From positions 1-44,187 of the forward strand of contig JAEZYG010000033.1 in the NCBI GenBank assembly GCA_023419175.1: DNA of 44,187 nucleotides, written 5' to 3'. This document shows positions 1 to 8,602 of this stretch, piece after piece. Origin of the DNA: Actinomycetes bacterium (GTDB taxonomy: Bacteria; Actinomycetota; Actinomycetes; Propionibacteriales; Propionibacteriaceae). The notes beneath the pieces were generated by a model. The model saw only the letters and a list, made by a program, of their open reading frames with translations. It did no database searches and was not told the origin of the DNA. Position 1 is the stretch's first letter; each line of letters begins with the position of its first letter. A program made the position numbers and the translations under genes.

Positions 1-348
<348 letters not shown>

Positions 349-435
349 TATCTACAAAGGTGTTACGCGTCTACTGTGTGGTTGTGAGCATACGAACAAC
401 CACGATGATATGAAGGTTTGTGATATGTTCATAGA

Positions 436-553
436 GTTACGGTGGCCATAGCGAAAGGGAAACACCCGGTACCATTCCGAACCCGGTAGTTAAGCCTTTC
501 AGCGCCGATTGTACTGCAAGGGAGGCCTTGTGGGAGACTAGGACGCTGCCGGA
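436..553 (+). rRNA. 5S ribosomal RNA
   Basis: The sequence has the standard 5S pattern: GGTGGCCATAGCG near the 5' end, the conserved ACACCCGGTACCATTCCGAACCC-type loop in the middle, and GGACGCTGCC at the 3' end. The two ends can pair to form helix I. Ends are set to the pairing limits and could be off by one or two bases. It belongs to the same rrn operon as the upstream 23S. Confidence 0.96.
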
Positions 554-566
554 CATTATATATGAT

Positions 567-608
567 ATTCAGCGGGATATCCTCCTATGTGAGGGTATCC
601 CGCTGAAT
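567..608 (+). terminator. Hairpin ending the rrn operon
   Basis: An 18-bp stem (567-584 with 591-608, one G-U pair) has a 6-nt loop CTATGT and starts 13 nt after 5S. There is no T-run directly after the stem; pyrimidine tracts come about 35 nt later (C6T6 around 640-653). It is a very stable hairpin placed as an rrn terminator or processing signal. Confidence 0.75.
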
Positions 609-1281
609 CCATATATACACCCTGACACCACACTTCCCCCCTTTTTTCTTGTTGTGTGTTCACTGTGAGAGGTAAATATCATTACCCCCCCCTTTATCCA
701 CGTGGTATCTGGTGTATTGCTCGAGACGATCTAACACTCAACGAGGTTAAACGATAACTCGTTAACAACCTCGACAACAAGTAACTAACAACCCCTAACG
801 GCAATACCAAGAAAAAATACTGCTACCCATACCCCATATACACAGCTTTATCTATCCTGCACCCAACAACCCAACCACTCATAGTCCATACTTGCCACTA
901 TGAGATAACCCCTATCTATCCATGCCCACCAAATCACAAACTATCGCTCCCCAGATAAACGCGCAGGCGTAACTCATCCAGAGCCAGGTTGCCAACAATC
1001 CTTTCCTACAGAGTGGGATAAAGCACAACACAACCCCCTATCTTCAAATAACCTTGACATCCATCACCCTCGTGATTGTGAAAACTTCCCCGTCTTGTCG
1101 ATGATGAAAATGGAGGGTTTAAAGTTGGTTGATCTATCCCCAACGTAATGACAAATAAAGATATTTTTGAGCATTTCTTTCCTTGAGCGATATTGATGAT
1201 CGGCTCACTATTGAAATATTGCCCTTATCCACGGGGTAAGCGGGAGATATATTTTCTGTCTTACTCGACTAATCTTGAACC
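609..1281. other. Gene-free, G-poor spacer after the rRNA operon
   Basis: No plausible reading frame or RNA gene is seen in about 670 bp. The plus strand is markedly poor in G: 14 of 180 bases in 781-960. There is a C8 run near 687 and there are two TTATCCACG nonamers (694-702 and 1225-1233). A TTGACA (1054-1059) has no good -10 partner at 16-18 bp. A TATATT about 30 nt before the next gene could be its -10. Confidence 0.6.
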
Positions 1282-2769
1282 ATGGCATCTCATAGCGGAA
1301 CTCCTATTCTCGTCCAGACCGTAACGGAGAAGGAACCCCTCGAACTCACAGATGAGCTGGTCGAAACTGTCCACGACATTGAGACCACCGATGGGAAATT
1401 GTCCTATACCGCCCGGACGGGGACGATCGTTCTTAAGAATGATCAGCTTAAGGACAAGCCCTTTGACGGCATAAAACCCGTAGCTCGAATTGGAATAACG
1501 AGTTATACCCTCAACGATGCTGACGCGACCACTCGCCCCGTCGTCTTTTGCTTTAACGGAGGGCCAGGATCGGCTTCCGTCTGGTTGCATCTCGGATTAG
1601 TCGGTCCACGAATTGTAGATCTGGGAGATATTGATGATCTGGTAGGTCCGCCCTACCGTCTGCGTGATAATCCTCATACCCTCTTAAGAGCAGCTGATCT
1701 TGTCATTATCGATGCGATGAGTACTGGTTATTCACGTGTCACCCAGGGAGAAAAAGCGATCCGCTGGCATGGCTGGGAAGCCGACGTTGAACAGTTCAGT
1801 GAGGTTATCCGTCTATGGTGCACAAAAGAGGGTCGTTGGATGAGTCCGAAATTCCTCCTCGGGGAATCCTATGGAACCATCCGTGCCGTTAGCGTGGCAC
1901 AACGCCTACAGGATCACTATGGAATGTACCTCAATGGGATTATTCTGCTGTCCAGTGTGATCGATTTCAACCGTTTAGAATTTGAACATATTGAATGGGA
2001 TGAGGCGGCGATCAACTATCTTCCCAGTTATGCTGCCGTCGCCTGGTATCACGGTAGACACCCTGGCGTTTCACTCGAAGATGTCATCGAAAGAGCTGAA
2101 AAATTCGTCAACGAGGAATACCGTTCAGCTCTCGCCCAAGGACATCGTCTACCTGTCGAGGACTATGAACGTATAGCGCGTACCCTTGCCGAATTGACCG
2201 GCTTAGAGGAAAGCTATATCAAGCAGACGCGTTTGCGCATCGAACACGAGCGTTTCTGCGCAGAGCTTTTGCGCGGTGAAGGAAAGGTCATCGGACGTCT
2301 CGATGCTCGTTTCACCACCTGGGCTCATCGAGGGACGGCTGAACTGATGGATACTGATCCGAGCGGCGATGCGACGATGGGGCCATTCGTCGCTGCCCTC
2401 CATCACTATTTGCATGCTGAATTGGGATCGCGCGAAGAGATGAATTACGAGATGGATGCCCAATTGTGGAAGAGCTGGGAATATAAGGATTCTCAAGGCA
2501 CATATGTGACCAATGCAAGCGCCCGTCTGGAACGGGTCTTGCAAGCCAACCCTCACTGTAAGATCCGTGTGGAATACGGCTATTACGACCTTGCAACTCC
2601 GTACTATTCCGCTCAGGTGACTATGGATCATCTAGAGATTCCACGTGAAGTCTATGATTCCTTTGAACATTCCTATTTCCCCACAGGGCATATGCCTTAT
2701 CTGAGTGAGGAATCCAGAATCCGTGAAGCGGACGAGCAGTGCGCTTTCATACGGGCTGCGTCGCGCTGA
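1282..2769 (+). CDS. S10-family serine carboxypeptidase-like protein
   Basis: This is a 495-residue protein of the serine carboxypeptidase (S10) family, an alpha/beta hydrolase that removes C-terminal residues from peptides. Visible landmarks are the oxyanion strand FCFNGGPGSAS (about 90-100), the nucleophile motif GESYGT with Ser196, the acid in YGYYDLATPY (Asp436) and the histidine in TGHMPY (His470), all in the correct order. The length fits bacterial S10 members. No signal peptide or membrane segment is seen, so it is probably cytoplasmic. The ATG is fixed by an in-frame TGA two codons upstream; there is no clear Shine-Dalgarno. It is the first gene after the rRNA operon. The next start (2787) follows closely, so it may head the pyrE cluster. 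The substrate is unknown. Confidence 0.88.
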   Translation: MASHSGTPILVQTVTEKEPLELTDELVETVHDIETTDGKLSYTARTGTIVLKNDQLKDKPFDGIKPVARIGITSYTLNDADATTRPVVFCFNGGPGSASVWLHLGLVGPRIVDLGDIDDLVGPPYRLRDNPHTLLRAADLVIIDAMSTGYSRVTQGEKAIRWHGWEADVEQFSEVIRLWCTKEGRWMSPKFLLGESYGTIRAVSVAQRLQDHYGMYLNGIILLSSVIDFNRLEFEHIEWDEAAINYLPSYAAVAWYHGRHPGVSLEDVIERAEKFVNEEYRSALAQGHRLPVEDYERIARTLAELTGLEESYIKQTRLRIEHERFCAELLRGEGKVIGRLDARFTTWAHRGTAELMDTDPSGDATMGPFVAALHHYLHAELGSREEMNYEMDAQLWKSWEYKDSQGTYVTNASARLERVLQANPHCKIRVEYGYYDLATPYYSAQVTMDHLEIPREVYDSFEHSYFPTGHMPYLSEESRIREADEQCAFIRAASR

Positions 2770-2786
2770 TCAGGACGATAGCTGAG

Positions 2787-3509
2787 ATGAAAAGAGCACG
2801 TCGAGCCACAGAAGATGATGGTGCTGATATCCTCCCTGCGCGTAGAAAATATGAGCAGGGACGTCCATGGGGATTGATCGTCGTCCTTATCGGATTGGCT
2901 CTCGTTGTCATCGTGACATGTGGACTGGTATGGCTCTACATCGGCACCGATCAGCTAGCGCGCAATAATGCACGTCACGATATTGAAAGTTATCGTCAAA
3001 GCTGTTCTACGGCGGATAAGAGCTGGCAGACTATCGATCTTGATCAGGCAGTTTTCGATGACCCTGTTGAGATCGATGGACGCACGATGGTCGCGATCAT
3101 GTCCATCCCTTCCATCGATCAACACTGGCCGATATGGGCTGATAAGTCCGCTGTGGATCGGGGCGTCATCTGGTATGACAACACGGCATCCTTCGGTGAA
3201 TTGGGTAATAGCGTAGTGAGCGCTTATAGGATCACATACGGCTCTCCATTTGGCGCTTTGGCTGATATGGGGGAGAAGACGGTACTTATCGTCGAGACAT
3301 GCCACATGCGCTATCACTACGAAATCGTCACTCCCATCGGCGATATTACGGTGAAATCCGATGATCGCAGTGTTTTAGAAGCTGTCCCTCATGATCCGGG
3401 TAGACGTCCAACCGGACGAATGATGACCCTTATCACGAGTCAAGATAAATTGCCGTCTGATCAACGAGCGGTTGGTCTAGCTGCCTTGGTCCTAGCAGAA
3501 TCCCGATAG
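2787..3509 (+). CDS. Sortase-fold membrane protein lacking the catalytic His and Cys (pseudo-sortase)
   Basis: The protein has 240 residues: a basic N-terminus, one membrane segment (about 28-52) and an extracytoplasmic domain that aligns with class E sortases. The sortase framework is clear: GNSVVSAYRITYGSPFGAL, then VPHDPGRRPTG, then MTLITSQ...DQRAVGLAAL. Class E enzymes normally have GHR and TL(T/I)TC at these places. Here the histidine is Tyr147 and the cysteine is Ser218. Only the arginine (Arg227) remains. Transpeptidation by the known mechanism is therefore not expected. The start at 2787 is preferred because AGGAC lies about 10 nt upstream; a start at 2739 would overlap the preceding gene by 31 bp. 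It is followed 9 bp later by pyrE. It may be a binding or scaffold protein; the function is unknown. Confidence 0.75.
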   Translation: MKRARRATEDDGADILPARRKYEQGRPWGLIVVLIGLALVVIVTCGLVWLYIGTDQLARNNARHDIESYRQSCSTADKSWQTIDLDQAVFDDPVEIDGRTMVAIMSIPSIDQHWPIWADKSAVDRGVIWYDNTASFGELGNSVVSAYRITYGSPFGALADMGEKTVLIVETCHMRYHYEIVTPIGDITVKSDDRSVLEAVPHDPGRRPTGRMMTLITSQDKLPSDQRAVGLAALVLAESR

Positions 3510-3518
3510 GCTAGAGCT

Positions 3519-4058
3519 ATGAGTGATCGCAAAGAACTGCTGGATACGATCAATAGCCAAGCCATCGTTAAGGGACATGTCATTCTCTCTTCCGGAAAAG
3601 AAGCCGATTATTACGTCGATATGCGCCGTGTCACCTTATCGGGAAGTGCTGCTCCTATGGTCGGACGTGTGATGAGCGAATTGGTATCTGACCTCGATTT
3701 TGACGCTGTAGGAGGGCTGACGATGGGTGCGGATCCAGTGGCTGCCGCCATTGTCCATGCTCGTGCCGCTCAGGGTAAGCCTGTCGATTCCTTCGTCGTG
3801 CGTAAAGAAGCGAAAACTCATGGATTGCACAAGAGAATCGAAGGTCCTGAGGTGAGTGGACGTAAGGTGCTCATCGTGGAAGATACGTCCACGACGGGCG
3901 GATCGGCTCTCGAAGCGGTAAAAGCTGTCCGTGAAGCTGGAGCAGACGTTGTTGCTGTAGCGGTGATCGTCGATCGCAATACAGGTGCTGCCGACAAGGT
4001 TCGCGGCTATGGTTTGGAATATCGCTACGCCTACAGCCTTGACGATTTAGCCTTGTGA
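3519..4058 (+). CDS. pyrE: Orotate phosphoribosyltransferase
   Basis: This enzyme couples orotate to PRPP to form OMP in de novo pyrimidine synthesis. It has 179 residues, the usual actinobacterial length. The PRPP-binding motif is at 117-130 (VLIVEDTSTTGGSA). The flexible-loop lysine region VRKEAKTHG (94-102) and the N-terminal SSGKEADYYVD stretch are typical. It sits between a sortase-like gene and a SpoU-type methyltransferase. The pyrE-spoU pairing is a recognised actinobacterial arrangement and supports co-transcription. ATG 3519 is the first sensible start; the ribosome site is weak. Confidence 0.95.
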   Translation: MSDRKELLDTINSQAIVKGHVILSSGKEADYYVDMRRVTLSGSAAPMVGRVMSELVSDLDFDAVGGLTMGADPVAAAIVHARAAQGKPVDSFVVRKEAKTHGLHKRIEGPEVSGRKVLIVEDTSTTGGSALEAVKAVREAGADVVAVAVIVDRNTGAADKVRGYGLEYRYAYSLDDLAL

Positions 4059-4065
4059 GTCGCGT

Positions 4066-4728
4066 GTGAGTGAAGAATTATACGATCCGACTGCGCCCAC
4101 TGTAGGGGTAGGTCCCCATCCTGAGCCTTGGCCTGAGGGAGATCATTACGATCCTGAACTGTTAGCTGAGGGGGATCGGCGTAATGTCCAGGATCCTTAT
4201 CGCTATTGGACGGTGGAGGCGATCGCCGACCATCTCGACCAGATACGTCAAAGGTGGAAACCTGCCCGTTTGCAGGTTGCTATCCAGAATTGGCAACACG
4301 ATTTCAATATCGGCTCTATCGTGCGTACCTCCAATGCGTTCAACGTCGAAGCGGTGCATATCGTCGGACGACGGAGGTGGAATCGTCGCGGAGCTATGGT
4401 GACTGACCGCTATCTGCACGTTCACCATCAACCCGATGAACAAGCCCTCGCCGAATGGGCTCGACAGGAGCAGTTGACCGTCATCGGTGTGGACAATATG
4501 GACGGTTCCGTCCCCTTGGAGACGACAGCTCTGCCGGCTCAATGTCTTCTCGTCTTCGGTTCCGAAGGGCCGGGATTAACCGATGAGATGTTGGCGATAT
4601 GTGATCGGCTCGTAGCGATTACGCAGTTTGGTTCCACACGTTCTCTCAATGCGGGGGCGGCTGCGGCCATCACCATCTATCAATGGATGGTTCAACATGT
4701 CACCAATCCGGAAGGAAAACGTCTCTGA
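4066..4728 (+). CDS. SpoU/TrmH-family RNA 2'-O-methyltransferase
   Basis: This is a SPOUT-fold methyltransferase of 220 residues. The three family motifs are visible: motif 1 NIGSIVRTSNAFNVE (81-95), motif 2 VFGSEGPGL (163-171) and motif 3 SLNAGAAAAI (193-202), which together form the knotted SAM site. The N-terminal ~75 residues are acidic and then helical, as in actinobacterial homologues encoded beside pyrE. The likely substrate is tRNA or rRNA 2'-OH; the target position cannot be told from sequence. The start is GTG 4066, 7 bp after the pyrE stop. A hairpin terminator follows. Confidence 0.88.
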   Translation: MSEELYDPTAPTVGVGPHPEPWPEGDHYDPELLAEGDRRNVQDPYRYWTVEAIADHLDQIRQRWKPARLQVAIQNWQHDFNIGSIVRTSNAFNVEAVHIVGRRRWNRRGAMVTDRYLHVHHQPDEQALAEWARQEQLTVIGVDNMDGSVPLETTALPAQCLLVFGSEGPGLTDEMLAICDRLVAITQFGSTRSLNAGAAAAITIYQWMVQHVTNPEGKRL

Positions 4729-4743
4729 CGGCACGTCCGATGG

Positions 4744-4774
4744 CAGATAGCCTATCGATCCGATAGGCTGTCTG
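4744..4774 (+). terminator. Rho-independent-like terminator after spoU
   Basis: A 14-bp stem (4744-4757 with 4761-4774, one G-U) has a 3-nt loop and is followed by TCTCTT. It ends the S10/pseudo-sortase/pyrE/spoU cluster. Confidence 0.7.
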
Positions 4775-4806
4775 TCTCTTAAGATCGACGATGACTGTCT
4801 GGGGGA

Positions 4807-5067
4807 ATGATGAGCTCAAGAAAATATCACCATCATATGCTGCATCGTCCCTGGGGATATGTGACTGCTCTGCTGATTCTTGTCATGGTGATAGGAGGTC
4901 TGTGGGCTTTCAAGACGGGTTCTCTATCGACAGGTTTCATTGTCACTGTGCCGCTGCTCTTATGGATTTATCTGGGTGTATCTATCCTTAACCGCGATGA
5001 ATTCGATCGAAAGTGCTGCCAGATTCGCTCTCAGGAAGAAGAGAGATCGGATAAAGGCCATAGCTGA
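4807..5067 (+). CDS. Small two-TM membrane protein, overlaps the next ORF
   Basis: I do not recognise this 86-residue protein. It has a His-rich N-terminus, two hydrophobic segments (about 19-35 and 44-62) and a charged tail. Starts at 4807 and 4810 are both possible; GGGGGA at 4801-4806 is better spaced for 4810. The last ~70 bp overlap the next gene in another frame. The charged end after residue 65 looks less natural than the amphipathic helix read in the other frame. This protein and the next may therefore be one polypeptide split by a frameshift, or two translationally coupled subunits. Confidence 0.55.
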   Translation: MMSSRKYHHHMLHRPWGYVTALLILVMVIGGLWAFKTGSLSTGFIVTVPLLLWIYLGVSILNRDEFDRKCCQIRSQEEERSDKGHS

Positions 5068-5836
5068 AGCGTTGGAAAATGCCATTCAAGATGGCAATGT
5101 GGAAGGCATGGAATTCCCTTCGAGAGGTGAAGATAGCGAGCCGACCATGCCTCAACCTGTGGGTAAAGACGATCTGTTACTAGATGGACAGCGCCTCGAT
5201 AGTGCGATATCTAACCTTGTGAATCCACAGGGTCGTACGCTGAGTGTTTTAGAAGATCATCAGATCGAAACTATCGCCACTCAAATGGCAGATAGCCTTG
5301 TAAAACCTGGTTTGATTGCATCCTATTCATCTAAGAGTTCGCGGATTGTTGCGCGTCACCGGCGGAATGCTATCGCTGTAGGGATCTCCTTGGTGATCTC
5401 GGCAGCTCTTTTCGTGTTCTTCACCACCTATGCAGGGATGGGACGAGACTCGATATTCTTTTGGCTTTTCATCGCCTCTTTCGCTGTGAGCGTCTTTCGT
5501 CTGCTGTGGACTATCGGGCAAGGTGTCATCGCGTATCGACAGATCAAAGGCTATGGAACTCGTCTAGCTTTGCAGATCCGTCCAGATGGAGTGGTCATCG
5601 ACAACTGTCTCCAAGGAACTTTCATTCCTTGGGAAGATATCATCTCGATCAGTGGACGAAGTCGGATCGTTCAACCTCTAGGTCCGCTCTTGGAGATCAG
5701 ATGGGGATCTGATTTACGCTGGATGCTCCCCTTCGCCGTGATGGATATCGATGCCGCTCAGATCGATTGCGCTATACGCTCGTTTTCATCTGGACGTTTT
5801 GGAATCGATTCATCTCGTCTTGATGAAATCTGGTGA
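4997..5836 (+). CDS. Membrane protein with PH-like C-terminal domain
   Basis: The protein has 279 residues from ATG 4997; a GTG at 4976 or TTG at 4940 is also possible. A charged helical region (about 1-35) comes first, then a low-complexity linker. Two membrane segments follow (about 120-145 and 150-175). The C-terminal ~100 residues (RLALQIRPDGVVIDN... PWEDIISISG... LLEIRW) resemble the YcxB/bacterial PH-like domains that follow paired TM helices. No catalytic motif is seen. It overlaps the preceding 86-residue ORF by about 70 bp and has no good Shine-Dalgarno of its own, so coupling or a frameshifted fusion is likely. The PH-like call is a fold-level inference. Confidence 0.65.
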   Translation: MNSIESAARFALRKKRDRIKAIAEALENAIQDGNVEGMEFPSRGEDSEPTMPQPVGKDDLLLDGQRLDSAISNLVNPQGRTLSVLEDHQIETIATQMADSLVKPGLIASYSSKSSRIVARHRRNAIAVGISLVISAALFVFFTTYAGMGRDSIFFWLFIASFAVSVFRLLWTIGQGVIAYRQIKGYGTRLALQIRPDGVVIDNCLQGTFIPWEDIISISGRSRIVQPLGPLLEIRWGSDLRWMLPFAVMDIDAAQIDCAIRSFSSGRFGIDSSRLDEIW

Positions 5837-5898
5837 ATGGCGATGAGAAACTTCCTTTCAAGGAAATGAATATGTCGAGGTCATCTTTGAGATAATGG

Positions 5899-5927
5899 AA
5901 AGGTCAAGGTTGGCTATTAAAGGTCAA
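5899..5927 (+). promoter_or_regulatory. Paired AAAGGTCAA direct repeats upstream of fba
   Basis: AAAGGTCAA occurs at 5899-5907 and again at 5919-5927, exactly 20 bp apart (two helical turns), 47 bp before the fba start. This is the layout of a tandem activator or repressor site. No cognate regulator is identified. Confidence 0.4.
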
Positions 5928-5973
5928 CGAACGATCACACGTCGCGTAGACGACATTGACGAAGGAAGTGATT

Positions 5974-6993
5974 ATGCCCGTCGCAACTCCTGAAGTATAT
6001 GCGGAGATGTTCGAGAAGGCTAAGGCAGGCAAATTTGCCTACCCCGCCATCAACGTCACCTCGTCCCAGACCGCTAATGCAGCACTCCAGGGTTTCGCTG
6101 AAGCCGGTTCAGATGGCATCATCCAGATCTCCACTGGTGGTGCGGAGTACGCCTCCGGACAGAAGGTGAAAAATATGGTCACCGGCGCAGTCGCCCTGGC
6201 CGATTACGTGCGCGAAGTGGCTAAACACTACGACATCAATATCGGTTTGCATACCGATCACTGTCCCAAGGACAAGCTGGATACCTATGTCCGTCCACTT
6301 CTTCAGGTCAGCGAAGAGCGCGTTGCGAAGGGGCTTCCTCCGGTATTCAACTCCCATATGTGGGATGGTTCAGCTGTTCCGCTGGCTGAGAATCTCGATA
6401 TCGCCGCTGAACTTTTAGAGCGGACTTCCAAGCTCGGCATGATTCTCGAGATTGAGGTCGGTGTTGTCGGCGGTGAAGAGGACGGTGTGTCCAACGAGAT
6501 CAACGACAAGCTGTACACCACCACTGAGGACGCTTTGGCTACCGCCGAGAAGTTGGGTGTTGGCGAAAACGGAACATATCTGACCGCTCTTACCTTCGGT
6601 AATGTCCATGGCGTCTATAAGCCGGGTGCTGTCAAGCTTCGTCCCGAAGTCTTGAAGGAATGCCAGGAGGCTGTCGCCGCTAAATACGGTAAGGAGAAGC
6701 CTTTCTACCTGGTCTTCCACGGAGGATCTGGCTCTTTGCCTCAAGAGATCAGCGACGCTGTTGACTATGGTGTCATCAAGATGAATATCGATACCGATAC
6801 CCAGTACGCTTTCTCTCGTCCAGTTGTGGACCACATGTTCAGCAATTACAGCGGAATGCTGAAGGTGGACGGCGAGGTCGGCAATAAGAAGATGTACGAC
6901 CCGCGCGCATGGGGTAAGAAGGCTGAAGCTGGAATGGCTGCTCGCATCGTTGAGGCTTGCGAACAGCTACGCTCTGCCGGTACTCACAGCTAA
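5974..6993 (+). CDS. fba: Class II fructose-bisphosphate aldolase
   Basis: This zinc aldolase reversibly cleaves fructose-1,6-bisphosphate in glycolysis and gluconeogenesis. It has 339 residues. The metal site HTDHC is at 93-97, a second ligand motif GNVHG is near 210, and the phosphate/metal-binding HGGSG is near 253. The length and sequence match the long (class IIA-like) actinobacterial form. The start at 5974 is preferred over 5956 because GAAGGAAG (5961-5968) is well placed. It lies close to pyrE/spoU, an arrangement also seen in other Actinobacteria. It is monocistronic, with its own terminator. Confidence 0.96.
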   Translation: MPVATPEVYAEMFEKAKAGKFAYPAINVTSSQTANAALQGFAEAGSDGIIQISTGGAEYASGQKVKNMVTGAVALADYVREVAKHYDINIGLHTDHCPKDKLDTYVRPLLQVSEERVAKGLPPVFNSHMWDGSAVPLAENLDIAAELLERTSKLGMILEIEVGVVGGEEDGVSNEINDKLYTTTEDALATAEKLGVGENGTYLTALTFGNVHGVYKPGAVKLRPEVLKECQEAVAAKYGKEKPFYLVFHGGSGSLPQEISDAVDYGVIKMNIDTDTQYAFSRPVVDHMFSNYSGMLKVDGEVGNKKMYDPRAWGKKAEAGMAARIVEACEQLRSAGTHS

Positions 6994-7009
6994 AGGCAGT
7001 AAAAGGTAT

Positions 7010-7038
7010 GAGGGGTCGTTAAGGCGACCCCTCGTTTT
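7010..7038 (+). terminator. Terminator of fba
   Basis: A 9-bp GC-rich stem, GAGGGGTCG (7010-7018) with CGACCCCTC (7025-7033), has a 6-nt loop and is followed by GTTTT. Confidence 0.88.
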
Positions 7039-7175
7039 ATATCAGCTTTTTTCAGATCTGGTGGTGTCGATGCGATCAGCTCAAAATAACGGTATTTGTA
7101 GGCTTTATATTGCAGATTGATTACAAATCGCAGGCGAAGATTCTGCTGTGAGCGCGATGGCTCTAGCGTTGTCCT

Positions 7176-8474
7176 ATGACGTATTTCACTCATAGGGTCA
7201 CCAAAACATTGGGATGTATTTCCGCCCTTATCGCATCGGCGATGGCGTTTACAGCCTGTGGACCGCAAGGAACATCAAATTCAGCAAAATCTGAGTGCAG
7301 AACTCTCAATGCCGATCTCAACTGGTATGGAGATAACCGCGAAAAGATTGACGCCATGTTGGCTGAATACGGTTCATGTGGCGGGTCTGGAAATGTGGAC
7401 GAGGGAGCTCCTGTCGCCCTTTTCGACTGGGATAATACGGTCGTTAAGAACGATATCGGCGATGCGATGACTTTCTGGATGCTGGCCAACGGCAAGGTTA
7501 AACAACCTGAGAATTATGATTGGTCAACGATCAGCCCCTATTTGACCAAACCCGCTCAAGATGCCTTGTCTAAGGCATGTAAGAGCCTTGCTGAGCCGGG
7601 ATTTGCTCTTGGAACGAATAGTGAGCAGGGAACAGCATGCGCCGATGAGATCTTGTCGATCTATACCGAAGGGACGACGAAGGACGGTCAGGAAGCCTTC
7701 AGCGGATTTAATGCCCGTCGCATCGAGCCTCAATACGCTTTTGCCGCCCAGCTCTTGAGCGGATATAGCGAGGCGGATATTGAATCCTTTGCCCGGACGG
7801 CACGGCGTTTCAATCTCGAAAATGAACAAGGTGCTACTCAAAAGATCGGCACGAGTGAGGTCACCGCGTGGGTGCGCTATTACGATCAGACGACTGATCT
7901 TATCGATACTTTGCGTGCCAACGGTTTCGATGTGCGTGTCATCTCTGCCTCATCGCAGCCTGTGGCATGGGTATGGGCGAAAGAGATCGGCTTTAGTCAA
8001 GATAAGGTGATGGGTGTACTCACCGGACGCGACGATAAGGGTGTTATCACCTCTGAATTATCTTCTTGCGGTGGGGAAGCCTCCATGCCTTATATCGAAG
8101 GTAAGCGTTGTCGGGTCAACGAAGAAGTGTTCAAGATTCCCTCTGAGAAGGCTTTTGAGATTGCAGACGAGTCCCATCGTGCTGTCTTTGCAGCGGGAGA
8201 TTCCGATACGGACGTCTCTTTCATGTCCGATGCTAAGGGATTGCGCTTGGTGATCAACCGCAATAAGGCAGAAGTGATGTGCCGTGCCTATCACAATGAG
8301 GATGGTAAGTGGATTATCAACCCGATGTTTATCGATCCCAAGCCAGCACTCGATAAATCCTATGATTGCGATGCTGCCGGACGTGTCGAAGAGGACGGTT
8401 CTACAGGTCCTCTCGAAGATGCACAAGGACAGCTCATCACAGATCAAGAAGATAAGGTCTTTGCTGAGAAATAG
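7176..8474 (+). CDS. HAD-superfamily phosphatase-like lipoprotein
   Basis: The 432-residue protein begins with a lipoprotein signal peptide (hydrophobic core, then FTAC with Cys28), so it should be anchored outside the membrane. HAD motifs are present in order: motif I LFDWDNTVV with Asp84 and Asp86, motif II VISASSQP, and motif IV AGDSDTDVSFM. A large cap region separates motifs I and II. The layout resembles exported HAD phosphatases such as phosphorylcholine phosphatase, but the substrate is not shown. Several paired cysteines suggest disulfides. ATG 7176 is used; TTG 7209 is a later option and neither has a strong ribosome site. It is monocistronic with a strong terminator. Confidence 0.8.
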   Translation: MTYFTHRVTKTLGCISALIASAMAFTACGPQGTSNSAKSECRTLNADLNWYGDNREKIDAMLAEYGSCGGSGNVDEGAPVALFDWDNTVVKNDIGDAMTFWMLANGKVKQPENYDWSTISPYLTKPAQDALSKACKSLAEPGFALGTNSEQGTACADEILSIYTEGTTKDGQEAFSGFNARRIEPQYAFAAQLLSGYSEADIESFARTARRFNLENEQGATQKIGTSEVTAWVRYYDQTTDLIDTLRANGFDVRVISASSQPVAWVWAKEIGFSQDKVMGVLTGRDDKGVITSELSSCGGEASMPYIEGKRCRVNEEVFKIPSEKAFEIADESHRAVFAAGDSDTDVSFMSDAKGLRLVINRNKAEVMCRAYHNEDGKWIINPMFIDPKPALDKSYDCDAAGRVEEDGSTGPLEDAQGQLITDQEDKVFAEK

Positions 8475-8486
8475 TATTCACGTGGG

Positions 8487-8515
8487 AAAAGTGGCAGATC
8501 CATCTGCCACTTTTT
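8487..8515 (+). terminator. Terminator of the HAD lipoprotein gene
   Basis: Stem AAAAGTGGCAGA (8487-8498) pairs with TCTGCCACTTTT (8503-8514), with loop TCCA, and runs into a T-tract. It is a classic intrinsic terminator and the A/T arms make it potentially bidirectional. Confidence 0.9.
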
Positions 8516-8602
8516 CTATTTTCGGATAGTAAAGGAATTGAAACGATACCCTCATCTTGTTGAGATATGCCTCGTCAATGAAATATTGGGAAGGTGATTC
8601 AT

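Noticed and set aside
609..1281. A replication origin suggested by DnaA-box-like sites
   Set aside because: Only two imperfect boxes are present and neither dnaA nor dnaN is nearby.
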